Under the pieces are notes generated by a model, which saw only the letters and a list, made by a program, of their open reading frames with translations, ran no database searches and had not been told where the DNA came from. A stretch of 64,000 bases of DNA from Butyrivibrio sp. XPD2002 (GTDB lineage: Bacteria > Bacillota > Clostridia > Lachnospirales > Lachnospiraceae), in assembly GCF_000423945.1 (NCBI RefSeq), contig NZ_KE384117.1:9932-73931 (forward strand), given 5' to 3'. A program made the position numbers and the translations under genes. Of the stretch, positions 53,566-62,641 are shown piece after piece; within the stretch, counting starts at the first letter, position 1, and the number at the start of each line of letters is the position of its first letter.

Positions 53566-54258
53566 ATGAGTATGAATATCGTAGATCGTGTCCTAAATAA
53601 GATAGTTTCTTATCGGATAAATAATAAGATTTTTACTAAAGATATTGCTAGAAAGATGCCCATTTATTCTTCATGGCATGTTAAGTGGTCTGGAGTAAAG
53701 AAAGGGTGTATACGTTTGGAAACAGATGAGATATATCCTGGTATGTTACAGATAGGCTTTGACAGAATTGCTACAGGCTTGCTTGGAGGAAAAACGTCAA
53801 GTGTAGTTATTGAAGGAAATGGCTGCATTGTTTTTAAAGGAAAGGCAGATCTGTCGCAGGGGATATCTATACGTGTGACGGATAATGCAATTATCTCTAT
53901 AGGAAGCGGTATTTATACCAATGGATATTGTTCTATAAGGTGCAGAAAAAACATTAGTATAGGAAAAGATAATATGTGGGGATGGAATGTGCTGGTTATG
54001 GATACAGATGGACATCCTATATATGATTCCCAAAATAACGTTATTAACGAAAACAAGCCCATTGAGATTGGGGATAACGTCTGGATAGGTGCAGAAAGCA
54101 GAGTTTTAAAAGGGGCAGTTGTGCCTGATGGCTGCATTGTAGGAATGGGAAGTGTTGTTACAAGAAAAGAAAAAAGTATGAATGCTATTTTAGTAGGTAC
54201 ACCTGCAAAAGTAGTTAAAGAAAATATTTCCTGGTATAGAGGAGACTTTAAGAAATAA
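53566..54258 (+). CDS. Hexapeptide-repeat acyltransferase
   Basis: The 230-residue protein forms a left-handed beta-helix at its C-terminus: repeats such as ISIGSGIYTNGYC, ISIGKDNMWG, IEIGDNVWIGAESRVLKGAVV and VGMGSVVTR, ending in GTPAKVVKENISW. This is typical of LbH O- or N-acetyltransferases of polysaccharide loci. The N-terminal ~55 residues are basic. It likely transfers an acetyl group from acetyl-CoA to a sugar of the repeat unit. ATG at 53566 has GGAAAG upstream. Confidence 0.9.
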   Translation: MSMNIVDRVLNKIVSYRINNKIFTKDIARKMPIYSSWHVKWSGVKKGCIRLETDEIYPGMLQIGFDRIATGLLGGKTSSVVIEGNGCIVFKGKADLSQGISIRVTDNAIISIGSGIYTNGYCSIRCRKNISIGKDNMWGWNVLVMDTDGHPIYDSQNNVINENKPIEIGDNVWIGAESRVLKGAVVPDGCIVGMGSVVTRKEKSMNAILVGTPAKVVKENISWYRGDFKK

Positions 54259-54302
54259 TATGGTCTGCAGTGAGACTTTATTGAATGGAGAGTATGTTTG
54301 AA

Positions 54303-55367
54303 ATGAAACGAAGGATTGGCATAGTTACACTTGTTGATTACAATCTTGGAAATCGATTGCAAAATTATGCTCTGCAGGAATTCCTTAAGGATAAAGGATA
54401 TGCTGTAGCAACCATAGGCTGGAGAAAATTCGATAGAAAAAAAGTTATTGTAAAATCTATTATCAAGAAAGTTTATTTAAAATTAACAGGGAAAAAGTCT
54501 TATAACTATACATGGGAATTGTTTGATTTAAATATTGATTGGTCAGATGTCATTATTCCATACGATGCTAAAAATGTTGAGGAGAATGTAAAAGAAAAAT
54601 TCGATTGTTTTGCTGTTGGAAGTGATCAGGTATGGAATCCGAATTTTTATTATTATGTGCCGAGAGCATTTCTTGAATATGCTGATGATGATCAGAAGGT
54701 GGCGTTTTCGGCAAGCTTTGGAGTATCAGATATTCCGCAGGAAAATGTCGAAGAATATACAAAAGCTCTTTCATCATTTAGGCAAATATCAGTACGTGAA
54801 GATGCTGGCGCAGAGATAGTAAAGAAGCTTACAGGAAAAGATGCTCAGGTGCTTGTAGACCCGACAATGTTAATGAGCAAGGAAAGATGGAGTCTGCTTG
54901 CTAAAAAAAGCAAGTTTAAACCTAAGGGGAAATTTGTAGTTAAGTATTTCCTGGGAGAAGTATCAAAAGAATATGATGAGTTCATAGAAAAGAAAGCCAG
55001 AGAATTAGGAGCTCAGATAATTGATGTTCTTCATTCGGATGAAACGTGGATAATTGGACCTTCTGAATTTGTATATCTTTATGAACATGCAGAAGCTGCA
55101 TTTGTTGACTCTTTTCATGGAAGTGTATTTTCAATCCTTTTTAACAAGCCATTTGCTGTATTTGATAGAATCGGTACAGAAGGAACTGGAAATATGAATT
55201 CCAGAATAGATACCTTGCTTAGAACCTTTGAACTTGAAAATCATAGAATAGCTAATTTGAGTGCAGTTGAAAACCTGGATATGAATTTTGATGTCGAAAA
55301 GGTGCAAAGGATATTAGAAGTGAAACGAAAGGAAGCATCTGATTTTGCAGATAAGGCCTTTCGCTAG
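54303..55367 (+). CDS. Polysaccharide pyruvyl transferase-family protein (paired with FrhB-like)
   Basis: The protein begins MKRRIGIVTLVDYNLGNRLQ, the N-terminal signature of the subgroup often found beside FrhB-like proteins. Further motifs are FAVGSDQVWNPN, VAFSASFG, ISVREDAG, VDPTMLMS and FVDSFHGSVFSILFNKPF. I prefer ATG at 54303, ten bases after GGAGAG, to ATG at 54285. It ends 10 bp before the FrhB-like gene, so the two are co-expressed. A PEP-dependent pyruvyl transfer is the family assignment; the actual reaction of this subgroup is not established. Confidence 0.88.
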   Translation: MKRRIGIVTLVDYNLGNRLQNYALQEFLKDKGYAVATIGWRKFDRKKVIVKSIIKKVYLKLTGKKSYNYTWELFDLNIDWSDVIIPYDAKNVEENVKEKFDCFAVGSDQVWNPNFYYYVPRAFLEYADDDQKVAFSASFGVSDIPQENVEEYTKALSSFRQISVREDAGAEIVKKLTGKDAQVLVDPTMLMSKERWSLLAKKSKFKPKGKFVVKYFLGEVSKEYDEFIEKKARELGAQIIDVLHSDETWIIGPSEFVYLYEHAEAAFVDSFHGSVFSILFNKPFAVFDRIGTEGTGNMNSRIDTLLRTFELENHRIANLSAVENLDMNFDVEKVQRILEVKRKEASDFADKAFR

Positions 55368-55377
55368 GGAGAATTAG

Positions 55378-56565
55378 ATGGAAAACTATCCAATATGTTT
55401 GGCTGCGTATAGTACCGACAAAGATAGAATTAAATCATCATCCGGAGGAATTTTTGCTGAAATAGCAAAAAGAGTGATAGATAATTCCGGGATAGTAGTT
55501 GGTGCTACCATCGATACTGAAGGGAAAGTATATCATAAGTATATAACAACAAAAGAAGAAATATATGATCTTATGGGCAGTAAATATGTTCAAAGTGATG
55601 TTGGGATGGTATATAAGTCGGTTAAGTCTTTTCTGAAAGAGGGAAAGCAGGTTCTTTTTTGTGGAACACCCTGTCAGGCTCAGGGACTGATAAATTATTT
55701 AAGGGGTAAGCCGGATAAGCTTATTCTGATGGATTTTATTTGTCATGGAGTACCAAGTTTTAAGGTTTTTAATACATATCTTAAAGAGATTTCAGAAGGT
55801 CGCGAGATTGATAGAATCAATTTCAGAGACAAGGAAAATGGATGGTTAGATTATTCTTTTAAGGTAAAGTATAAGAATGGGGATGTATTTAAGACTATAT
55901 TCAGAGACAATAACTACATGAAGGGGTTCATTATTAATTTCTTTTTGAGACCATCATGCTATGAATGTGGATTTAAGGGCATAAATAGAAATACAGATAT
56001 TACAATGGGGGATTTTTGGGGAATCGAGGAAGAGGAACCGGATTTTTATGACAAAAATGGAGTATCGGTCCTTTTACTGCATAATGAGAAGGCCAAGCAA
56101 CTAATTACAGATATTATTGATGTTATAGTAAGCAAAGAAATAGATGTTGAAGAGGTAATAAAACACAACCCTTCTTTGGTGAAGACTTCAGAGAAACATA
56201 TAATGCATGACCTTTTCTTTATGACTATGAGAAGAGGCGTCAACAGGGCTATAGAAGGTATTATTAAGCCTAATAAGCTTCAGAAGGTAAGAAATAAAAT
56301 TTATAGAGGGATTTATAAACTATATAGTAAAACGTCTCTTTTCCAGCCTAAGGATAAGACAACTGGTAAAGCTCCGGTATTATACACCGAAAAGGACAAA
56401 TGTTGTGGATGTTACGCATGCGTTAATACATGTCCTAAAGGTATTATTTCGATGCGAGAGGACCAAGAGGGATTCATGTATCCTGTCATTGATAAGAACT
56501 TATGTGTTGGCTGTAACAGCTGCATCAAAGTCTGCCCTATCAATAATAGTATCAATAAAAACTAA
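55378..56565 (+). CDS. FrhB-like oxidoreductase with C-terminal ferredoxin domain
   Basis: Residues ~1-300 match the coenzyme F420 hydrogenase/dehydrogenase beta-subunit family: SSGGIFAEIAKRV, FCGTPCQAQGL, DFICHGVPS and TDITMGDFWGIEEEEP. A Cys-containing CYECGFKG site may bind another cluster. Residues ~341-395 form a 2x[4Fe-4S] ferredoxin (CCGCYACVNTCPKG and CVGCNSCIKVCPI). Here the ferredoxin is C-terminal, whereas the paralog at 62642 has it N-terminal. It pairs with the preceding pyruvyl transferase gene. The organism type is not expected to use F420, so a flavin cofactor is inferred. It is the last gene of the first unit. Confidence 0.88.
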   Translation: MENYPICLAAYSTDKDRIKSSSGGIFAEIAKRVIDNSGIVVGATIDTEGKVYHKYITTKEEIYDLMGSKYVQSDVGMVYKSVKSFLKEGKQVLFCGTPCQAQGLINYLRGKPDKLILMDFICHGVPSFKVFNTYLKEISEGREIDRINFRDKENGWLDYSFKVKYKNGDVFKTIFRDNNYMKGFIINFFLRPSCYECGFKGINRNTDITMGDFWGIEEEEPDFYDKNGVSVLLLHNEKAKQLITDIIDVIVSKEIDVEEVIKHNPSLVKTSEKHIMHDLFFMTMRRGVNRAIEGIIKPNKLQKVRNKIYRGIYKLYSKTSLFQPKDKTTGKAPVLYTEKDKCCGCYACVNTCPKGIISMREDQEGFMYPVIDKNLCVGCNSCIKVCPINNSINKN

Positions 56566-56597
56566 AATATAGTTACAATATGAATTGATTATTATTT

Positions 56598-56635
56598 GCC
56601 GCAAGGGTCTAAAACAGGCTTCTTTGCGGCTTTTT
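56598..56635 (+). terminator. Terminator ending the first exopolysaccharide unit
   Basis: Stem GCCGCAA/TTGCGGC with a 19-nt partly paired loop runs into TTTTT, about 35 bp after the FrhB-like stop. Confidence 0.8.
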
Positions 56636-56665
56636 ATGTAGCTATCATCTTCTTGTTTTACAAAT

Positions 56666-56759
56666 ACTACAAAATAATCATTAGTAAATTTTTATTTTTA
56701 AGACAAATGCCAATATATTTATATGAAAATAAATGTTAAAATTTCAAAGATTATGTGTA
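56666..56759 (+). promoter_or_regulatory. Exopolysaccharide leader, copy B
   Basis: This is the second copy of the 94-bp segment at 47410-47503, again directly after a transcription-stopping hairpin and before a GT2 gene. A possible promoter here is TTCAAA-N17-TTACGA, but its counterpart in copy A is poor. It marks the start of the second transcription unit. Confidence 0.6.
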
Positions 56760-56841
56760 AATATGTTACGATGCGCGTAATTTAGGGAAGTTTTGATTGT
56801 TAATTTGAGAAATTATATTATTGGGTAATTTTTGAGGGAAA

Positions 56842-57861
56842 ATGAGGCAAATCATTACTGGTATGGAAAAAGAGTATATGGAATATAAGATATCGGTTAT
56901 TATCCCGGTATATAAGGTTGAGAAATATCTACGAAGATGTGTGGACTCGATCATAAATCAAACGTATAGAAATCTGGAAATTATACTTATTGATGATGGG
57001 TCAAACGATGGATGTTCTGCTATATGTGATGAGTATGCGATACAAGACAATCGAGTTAAGACTATTCATAAAGAGAATGGAGGCCTTTCATCTGCCAGAA
57101 ATGCAGGTCTTGAAAATGCTACAGGTGAAATAATAGCACTTGTTGATTCTGATGATTATATAAATAGTAATATGTTTTCGGATATGATGAAACAGTTTAT
57201 TGAGAATGACGCAGATATTGTAATGTGTGATTATCAATATGCATATTCGGATGAGGCTGATAGTAAGAGTAATAGTAGTAATAACAATCCTATAGTAACA
57301 ATTATTGATGGTAAAAGTGCTCAGTATCAGGCAAATGAATCATATGAAAGAAGAGTAACATTTACAGTTGCGTGGAATAAATTATATAGAAAAGAATTGT
57401 TCGACGGTATAACCTATCCTGAAGGAAGGATACATGAGGATGAGGCCAGGACGCATAGACTGTTGTATAGAGCTAAAAAAATAGCATATATAGAATACCC
57501 ATATTATTACTATTTTCAGAGACAGGATAGTATAGTCGGCAAAAAAGTAACAAGAGTTAACCTTCAACTGATTGATGCATATCTGGATAAGCTTGAATTT
57601 TATAGAGAACATAATGAATATGAGTTATGGTCGATTGAAGCTATTCATGCAATGCATATGATGTGCTACCTGAATAAGCGATTTGTTGATGCTAAAGCTG
57701 ATATTGAGATAGTCAGGGAGCCACAATGGAGAAAATTGTGTGATGAACTAAGGCTTTATCCTAAAGCTGGAAAGCTCAAGTTTTCTCAAAAGGCTGAAGT
57801 GAATTTTTTCCTCATATGTCCAAGCATGTATTTGTGCGTATGGGAAAGATTTAAGAAGTGA
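56842..57861 (+). CDS. Glycosyltransferase family 2
   Basis: The 339-residue GT-A enzyme has ISVIIPVYKVEKYLRRCV, LIDDGSNDG and LVDSDDYIN (DxD-type metal site), then FTVAWNKLYRKELF and GRIHEDEARTH, a feature of this EpsJ-like group. It is the first gene of the second exopolysaccharide unit. Start choice is uncertain: ATG 56842 has GAGGG only 3 bp away, and ATG 56878 (MEYKISV) is possible. It is strikingly similar to the protein at 58879, so the two look like a duplication. Confidence 0.92.
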   Translation: MRQIITGMEKEYMEYKISVIIPVYKVEKYLRRCVDSIINQTYRNLEIILIDDGSNDGCSAICDEYAIQDNRVKTIHKENGGLSSARNAGLENATGEIIALVDSDDYINSNMFSDMMKQFIENDADIVMCDYQYAYSDEADSKSNSSNNNPIVTIIDGKSAQYQANESYERRVTFTVAWNKLYRKELFDGITYPEGRIHEDEARTHRLLYRAKKIAYIEYPYYYYFQRQDSIVGKKVTRVNLQLIDAYLDKLEFYREHNEYELWSIEAIHAMHMMCYLNKRFVDAKADIEIVREPQWRKLCDELRLYPKAGKLKFSQKAEVNFFLICPSMYLCVWERFKK

Positions 57862-57866
57862 TTAAA

Positions 57867-58856
57867 ATGAATGATTTAGTTAGTGTAGTTATTCCAATAT
57901 ATAATTCTGAAAAGAATTTGGAAAAATGTTTAGATAGTATACTTTCTCAAACATATAAGAATTTGGAAATAATCCTTATAAATGATGGATCAACGGATAG
58001 TAGCTCAGACATATGCAAGAAGTATGCTGATAAAGATACAAGAATAAAGTATATAGAGAAGAAAAATGAAGGACAGTCGATTACTCGTAATAGAGGAATT
58101 GATGAATCCAGTGGGCGTTATCTGTATTTTATGGATAGTGATGATTATGTTGATTCTTGTTTTATCGAAAAGGCTTTAGCGGAATTAATTAGTAATAAAG
58201 CTGATAGTGCTATATTCAATTACTATCATATATATGATAATGGAAAGCCTGTAAAAGAGCGTGATTTCTTGGAGGGATTGTATGATCTGACAACAGGAAA
58301 TGACAGATATAATTTTTTCGTAAAGGTGTTCTTACCATATAGGTGTGGGTTTGAAGTTTGGAATAGAATCTATGATGCAAATATTATCAAAAATAATAAT
58401 CTAAGATTTCCAATATTTAAACCGGTAGTAGGAGAAGATTTATGCTTCAATTTCCTATATTTTTTATGTACTGGGAAAATATATGTGTCTAACGACAGAT
58501 ATTATTACTATGTTCATAACGAAGGATCTACTATGGACCTTAATAAAGGGGATATTCAGCTTAACAGGTATAACGAGATTAGTAAGATAGGTTATGAGTT
58601 TATTGAGCAGAGAGATTCACTTGATTATCTGAAAAAAAATTATGCATATATAAATATTCTCCTTGCATACCATGAACTAATGCATTATGGATTAAAAGAA
58701 TCTAAAGAACAACTCAGGTGCATCAAGGATAAAAACCATTTTAAACGCATGTTAAGAATAAATCCTGGGAGTATTAGGGCAATTATAAAGGCAATTGGAA
58801 TTGGTAGAGGTATAAAGTATACGCTACTTGGAATGTTTTATAAGACAGCTATGTAG
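57867..58856 (+). CDS. Glycosyltransferase family 2
   Basis: This enzyme has the GT2 fold, with VSVVIPIYNSEKNLEKCL, LINDGSTDSSSD and FMDSDDYVD. The middle part differs from its two neighbours (VWNRIYDANIIKNNN, VGEDLCFNFLYF), which suggests another acceptor or donor. GTG at 57858 overlaps the previous stop; ATG at 57867 lies three codons later and is my choice because AGAAG lies at a usable distance. It sits between two closely related glycosyltransferase genes. Confidence 0.92.
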   Translation: MNDLVSVVIPIYNSEKNLEKCLDSILSQTYKNLEIILINDGSTDSSSDICKKYADKDTRIKYIEKKNEGQSITRNRGIDESSGRYLYFMDSDDYVDSCFIEKALAELISNKADSAIFNYYHIYDNGKPVKERDFLEGLYDLTTGNDRYNFFVKVFLPYRCGFEVWNRIYDANIIKNNNLRFPIFKPVVGEDLCFNFLYFLCTGKIYVSNDRYYYYVHNEGSTMDLNKGDIQLNRYNEISKIGYEFIEQRDSLDYLKKNYAYINILLAYHELMHYGLKESKEQLRCIKDKNHFKRMLRINPGSIRAIIKAIGIGRGIKYTLLGMFYKTAM

Positions 58857-58878
58857 TATTTTTAATGAGGTTTTTTGT

Positions 58879-59847
58879 ATGAAAAAAGATGCACTTATAA
58901 GTGTTATTGTACCTATTTACATGGTGCAGGATTATTTGGGTAAATGTGTAAAAAGCATAAGAAATCAGACATACGACAATCTGGAGATCATACTTGTGGA
59001 TGATGGCTCCAAGGATGATTGTGGCAAAATGTGTGATGAATTTGCCAAGGAGGATGAGAGAATCCGTGTAATTCATAAAGTAAACGGAGGCCTCTCAGAT
59101 GCCAGAAATGCAGGAATTGAAGTCGCAAAGGGTAAGTACTTTGTCTTTATTGATTCAGATGATTATATTCATACTCAGATGATAGAGTGCCTGGTGAAAC
59201 CGGTTGAGGAGGGACAGGCTGATATGAGTGTATGTGAATACACAAATGTCAGAGATGATGATGAACCTGTTATGGATGAGATCAGTGAGCCGGAAACAAT
59301 AATAATAGAGAGTACTGCTGATAAGAGACAGTACTTTTTATGTGAGACCTATGTAAAATTTACCGTGGCCTGGAATAAGCTCTATCCCAGGGAATATTTT
59401 GAGAATGTAAGATATCCCAAGGGCAAAATCCATGAGGATGAGTTTACAACATATAAGCTACTTGAGAAAGCAGATAAGGTGGCATATATAACAGCTCCTC
59501 TTTATTACTACGTGCAAAGAGGCAGCAGCATAATGGGTGAGGGCTTTAGCAAGAAAAGTCTTGACCGCTTTGAGGCCCTGGATCAGAGAATAAATTATTA
59601 CATGAAGCAGGGTAACTATGATTGGGCCGAGAAGGTTCATTCAATTTACAGAATGATGTTCATTCATGACGCCAGAAAGGTCAACATGAGTGATGACTTT
59701 GATTATTCCGTTTTGGACAGTTCGCTGAAACGTTTTAAGGATACGACACTTAAAAATGTCTTTAAATATCCTATTTCCTTTAAGCATAAGTTGGGATATT
59801 TATTTATGGCTATGTTTCCCAAGAAGTATTTGGGAAAGAGAATTTGA
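58879..59847 (+). CDS. Glycosyltransferase family 2
   Basis: The 322-residue GT2 protein begins MKKDALISVIVPIYMVQDYL, with LVDDGSKDD, FIDSDDYIH, FTVAWNKLYPREYF and GKIHEDEFTTY. It closely parallels the protein at 56842. ATG at 58879 follows GAGG at 8 bp. An upstream frame from 58828 overlaps the previous gene and adds no conserved sequence. Base use is less AT-rich than in the preceding gene. Confidence 0.93.
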   Translation: MKKDALISVIVPIYMVQDYLGKCVKSIRNQTYDNLEIILVDDGSKDDCGKMCDEFAKEDERIRVIHKVNGGLSDARNAGIEVAKGKYFVFIDSDDYIHTQMIECLVKPVEEGQADMSVCEYTNVRDDDEPVMDEISEPETIIIESTADKRQYFLCETYVKFTVAWNKLYPREYFENVRYPKGKIHEDEFTTYKLLEKADKVAYITAPLYYYVQRGSSIMGEGFSKKSLDRFEALDQRINYYMKQGNYDWAEKVHSIYRMMFIHDARKVNMSDDFDYSVLDSSLKRFKDTTLKNVFKYPISFKHKLGYLFMAMFPKKYLGKRI

Positions 59848-59888
59848 AAAAAGTATTTGTTGAGTTTTGATTGAAAGATAGGTTAGAA

Positions 59889-61433
59889 ATGGGAAATAAG
59901 AAAAAAATTGCAATAAACATGGTGGCACAGTTCCTCTCATTTATCTTGAGTTTAGGTATTAACTTCTTTCTGGCACCATTTATCACCAAGAGTGTAGGTA
60001 AGGAGGTATATGGATTCGTTAATCTGGCTTTCCAGATGACAGGATATATCAGTATTTTTACAACCGCATTGAATGCGATGCTCGGTCGTTACATTACAGT
60101 TAATATAGGAAAAAAAGATTATGAATCAGCAAGGTCATATTTTTCATCGGCCATGGTTGCAAATGCTATATTGACTGCTATTTGTTTTGTTCCGGTAACA
60201 GTAGGAATTCTATTCATAAATCATTGGCTTGATGTTCCTGCTCAGAATCTTGTTGATGTACAGCTCCTTTGGGCATTTATTTTCTTTGATTTCTTTGCGA
60301 GACTCATTACAAATGGATATGGGGTATCAACATATGCTGCTAACAGACTTGATCTGTCTTCAAAGAGGGCAATGGAATCAACAATAATGAGAGCAGTAAT
60401 TCTCGTGACTATGTTTATATTCCTGCCGTCAAGAATATGGTATGTGGGATTCACTAAATTTATATGTGGTTTCTATGTAATTGCTACAGATATTTACTTT
60501 ACAAAAAAGCTTACACCTAAGCTTTATTTTGAAAAGAATCTTGTAAAAATAGAATCAATTAAAAAGCTTGTTAAGACAGGTATATGGAATACTGTACAGC
60601 AGGTATCATCAATACTTGTAAATGGATGTGACACACTTATCACAAACATTTATATCAATGCTGCGTCAATGACACTTATGAGCTTTGCAAAGACTATTCC
60701 CAATTATCTGATGTCTATAATTGGTATAGTGTGTACATCCTTTGCACCGCAGATGACACTTCTGTATGGTGAAGGAGATATGGATAAGTTTGTAAATTAT
60801 GTTAAGAGCGCTATAAAGGTTTGCGGTTTTATCTGTTCAATTCCGATTCTCGGGTTTATTGCATTTGGAACCAAATTTTTCTCATTATGGCTTCCTACTC
60901 TGAATACTGGAGAAATATATACTATACAGGTTCTTTCTATAATGATACTTGCGCAGACTGTATTTGACGTGTATATCTATCCGCTTTATACAGTTAATCA
61001 GATTACTACAAGACTTAAGCTTCCGGTATTTGTGTCTTTGGGAATAGGTGTATGTAATATATTTGGATCTATCCTGTTATGTATTCATACTGATTTAGGG
61101 GTATATGCTATTCAGATTGTAAGTTCAATATTACTTACTGCCAGAGTATTTTTCTTTGCGCCCATTTATGCAGCATATATTCTTAATCAGAAGTGGTGGA
61201 CGTTTTACATACCGATTATTCGTGGTGCAATATCTTCAGCCATTGTTTTGACTATATTTGGAGCAGTAGCATATTTTGTACCGGTAAACTCATGGCTGAT
61301 GCTTGCTGTAGTAGCTGTTTGCTGTGGAGCAATTGGATATGCGGTAAACTACGTTATAGTACTTAATGCAGATGAGCGCGATATGGTCAAGGTCATGATT
61401 GCTAAGAGACTTAAGAAATATAAGAAGAGTTAA
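59889..61433 (+). CDS. Polysaccharide flippase (Wzx/MATE-like)
   Basis: This integral membrane protein of ~514 residues has about 12-14 helices and starts MGNKKKIAINMVAQFLSFIL, with SVGKEVYGFVNLAFQM, typical of polysaccharide exporters. It probably flips the undecaprenyl-linked repeat unit across the membrane. ATG at 59889 is preferred; TTG at 59871 would add six residues. Finding a flippase fits a Wzx/Wzy-type pathway; the polymerase would be the DUF6020-like protein or lie beyond the right edge. Confidence 0.92.
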   Translation: MGNKKKIAINMVAQFLSFILSLGINFFLAPFITKSVGKEVYGFVNLAFQMTGYISIFTTALNAMLGRYITVNIGKKDYESARSYFSSAMVANAILTAICFVPVTVGILFINHWLDVPAQNLVDVQLLWAFIFFDFFARLITNGYGVSTYAANRLDLSSKRAMESTIMRAVILVTMFIFLPSRIWYVGFTKFICGFYVIATDIYFTKKLTPKLYFEKNLVKIESIKKLVKTGIWNTVQQVSSILVNGCDTLITNIYINAASMTLMSFAKTIPNYLMSIIGIVCTSFAPQMTLLYGEGDMDKFVNYVKSAIKVCGFICSIPILGFIAFGTKFFSLWLPTLNTGEIYTIQVLSIMILAQTVFDVYIYPLYTVNQITTRLKLPVFVSLGIGVCNIFGSILLCIHTDLGVYAIQIVSSILLTARVFFFAPIYAAYILNQKWWTFYIPIIRGAISSAIVLTIFGAVAYFVPVNSWLMLAVVAVCCGAIGYAVNYVIVLNADERDMVKVMIAKRLKKYKKS

Positions 61434-61460
61434 ACTGCGTCGGGAATAAGGAGTTAGGAA

Positions 61461-62612
61461 TTGAAAGTTGGAATTATGTCCATGCAAAGAATAATCAATT
61501 ATGGTTCTTTTTTGCAGTCATATAGTTTGAAGAAAAACCTGGAAATGATGGGCGCTTCTGTTGAAATGGTCGATTATCATGTGGAAAAACCGCTTGTTTT
61601 TCATCCAAAGCCGATAAAAAAGAGTGCACTGAAAAAAAACAAAAGCAGGATTGAACAGGCATTAAGAAACAGATTGCTATTTCCACATAGATTAAGCAAT
61701 GAGGTAATTGATAAAAACAAGGAACTGGAAAAAAATATTCACAGCACATATAAAAAAGAAATGCTTCCATTGCTTGGAGTGACAGAAGAGAAGAATTACA
61801 ATCCTGAACTTGATCTTCTTGTTATAGGAAGTGACGAAGTGTTTAATTGTCTTCAGCCCAATTCGGCTGTTGGTTATTCAAAGGAATTGTTTGGTTATAA
61901 CAGTAAAGCAAAGAAGATTATAAGCTATGCGGCTTCCTTTGGTAATACCATGAAGGAAGGTCTTGAGAAGTATGGCATCTTTAATGAAATAAGTGATATG
62001 CTTCATAAACTTGATGGAGTATCTGTAAGGGATAAGAATTCATTAAGCTTAGTAGAGAATATGGGGTGTCAGGACGTACAAAAAAATGTTGATCCTGTTT
62101 TTCTCTATGATTATGAGGATGAAACAAAGATAGATGTACCTGAATCCGGTTACATTGTGGTTTATTCCTATAGCTTCAGAATTGATCAAAAGGAATCTGC
62201 TGCAATACTGAGATTTGCGAAGAAACATAATAAAAAAGTTATCTGTGTTGAAGGGTATCATCCATATTTGGAGAACTATGTCGCTCTTAATCCGTTTGAA
62301 GTGTTGGCGTATTTCAAAAATGCAGATTATATAGTTACGGATACATTCCACGGCACTGTTTTTTCCATTAAGTACAATAAGCCATTTGTATCTATTGTCA
62401 GAGGTGGTACAGAAGGAAGCTATGGTAATAGCGAGAAACTTACTGATCTGCTTGATACATTTTCATTAAAGGATAGAGAGCTCAAGAACCTGGACGAACT
62501 CGAAGAGAAACTATTAACGACCATTGATTATAAGACGGTAAATGAAAAAATAGCTGACGAGAAAAGAAAATCTCTGGAATACTTGAAGCACTTTGTATGT
62601 GAGAGTAACTGA
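61461..62612 (+). CDS. Polysaccharide pyruvyl transferase-family protein (second FrhB pair)
   Basis: The 383-residue protein starts at TTG 61461 with AAGGAG 7 bp upstream. Motifs are MKVGIMSMQRIINYGSFLQS, LLVIGSDEVFN, IISYAASFGN, VSVRDKNS, NVDPVFLYDY and VTDTFHGTVFSIKYNKPF. It belongs to the same broad group as the protein at 54303. The FrhB-like gene follows 29 bp later, repeating the pyruvyl transferase-FrhB gene order. The substrate is unknown. Confidence 0.9.
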   Translation: MKVGIMSMQRIINYGSFLQSYSLKKNLEMMGASVEMVDYHVEKPLVFHPKPIKKSALKKNKSRIEQALRNRLLFPHRLSNEVIDKNKELEKNIHSTYKKEMLPLLGVTEEKNYNPELDLLVIGSDEVFNCLQPNSAVGYSKELFGYNSKAKKIISYAASFGNTMKEGLEKYGIFNEISDMLHKLDGVSVRDKNSLSLVENMGCQDVQKNVDPVFLYDYEDETKIDVPESGYIVVYSYSFRIDQKESAAILRFAKKHNKKVICVEGYHPYLENYVALNPFEVLAYFKNADYIVTDTFHGTVFSIKYNKPFVSIVRGGTEGSYGNSEKLTDLLDTFSLKDRELKNLDELEEKLLTTIDYKTVNEKIADEKRKSLEYLKHFVCESN

Positions 62613-62641
62613 TAATTATTCTATTGAACTGAGAGTACTAT

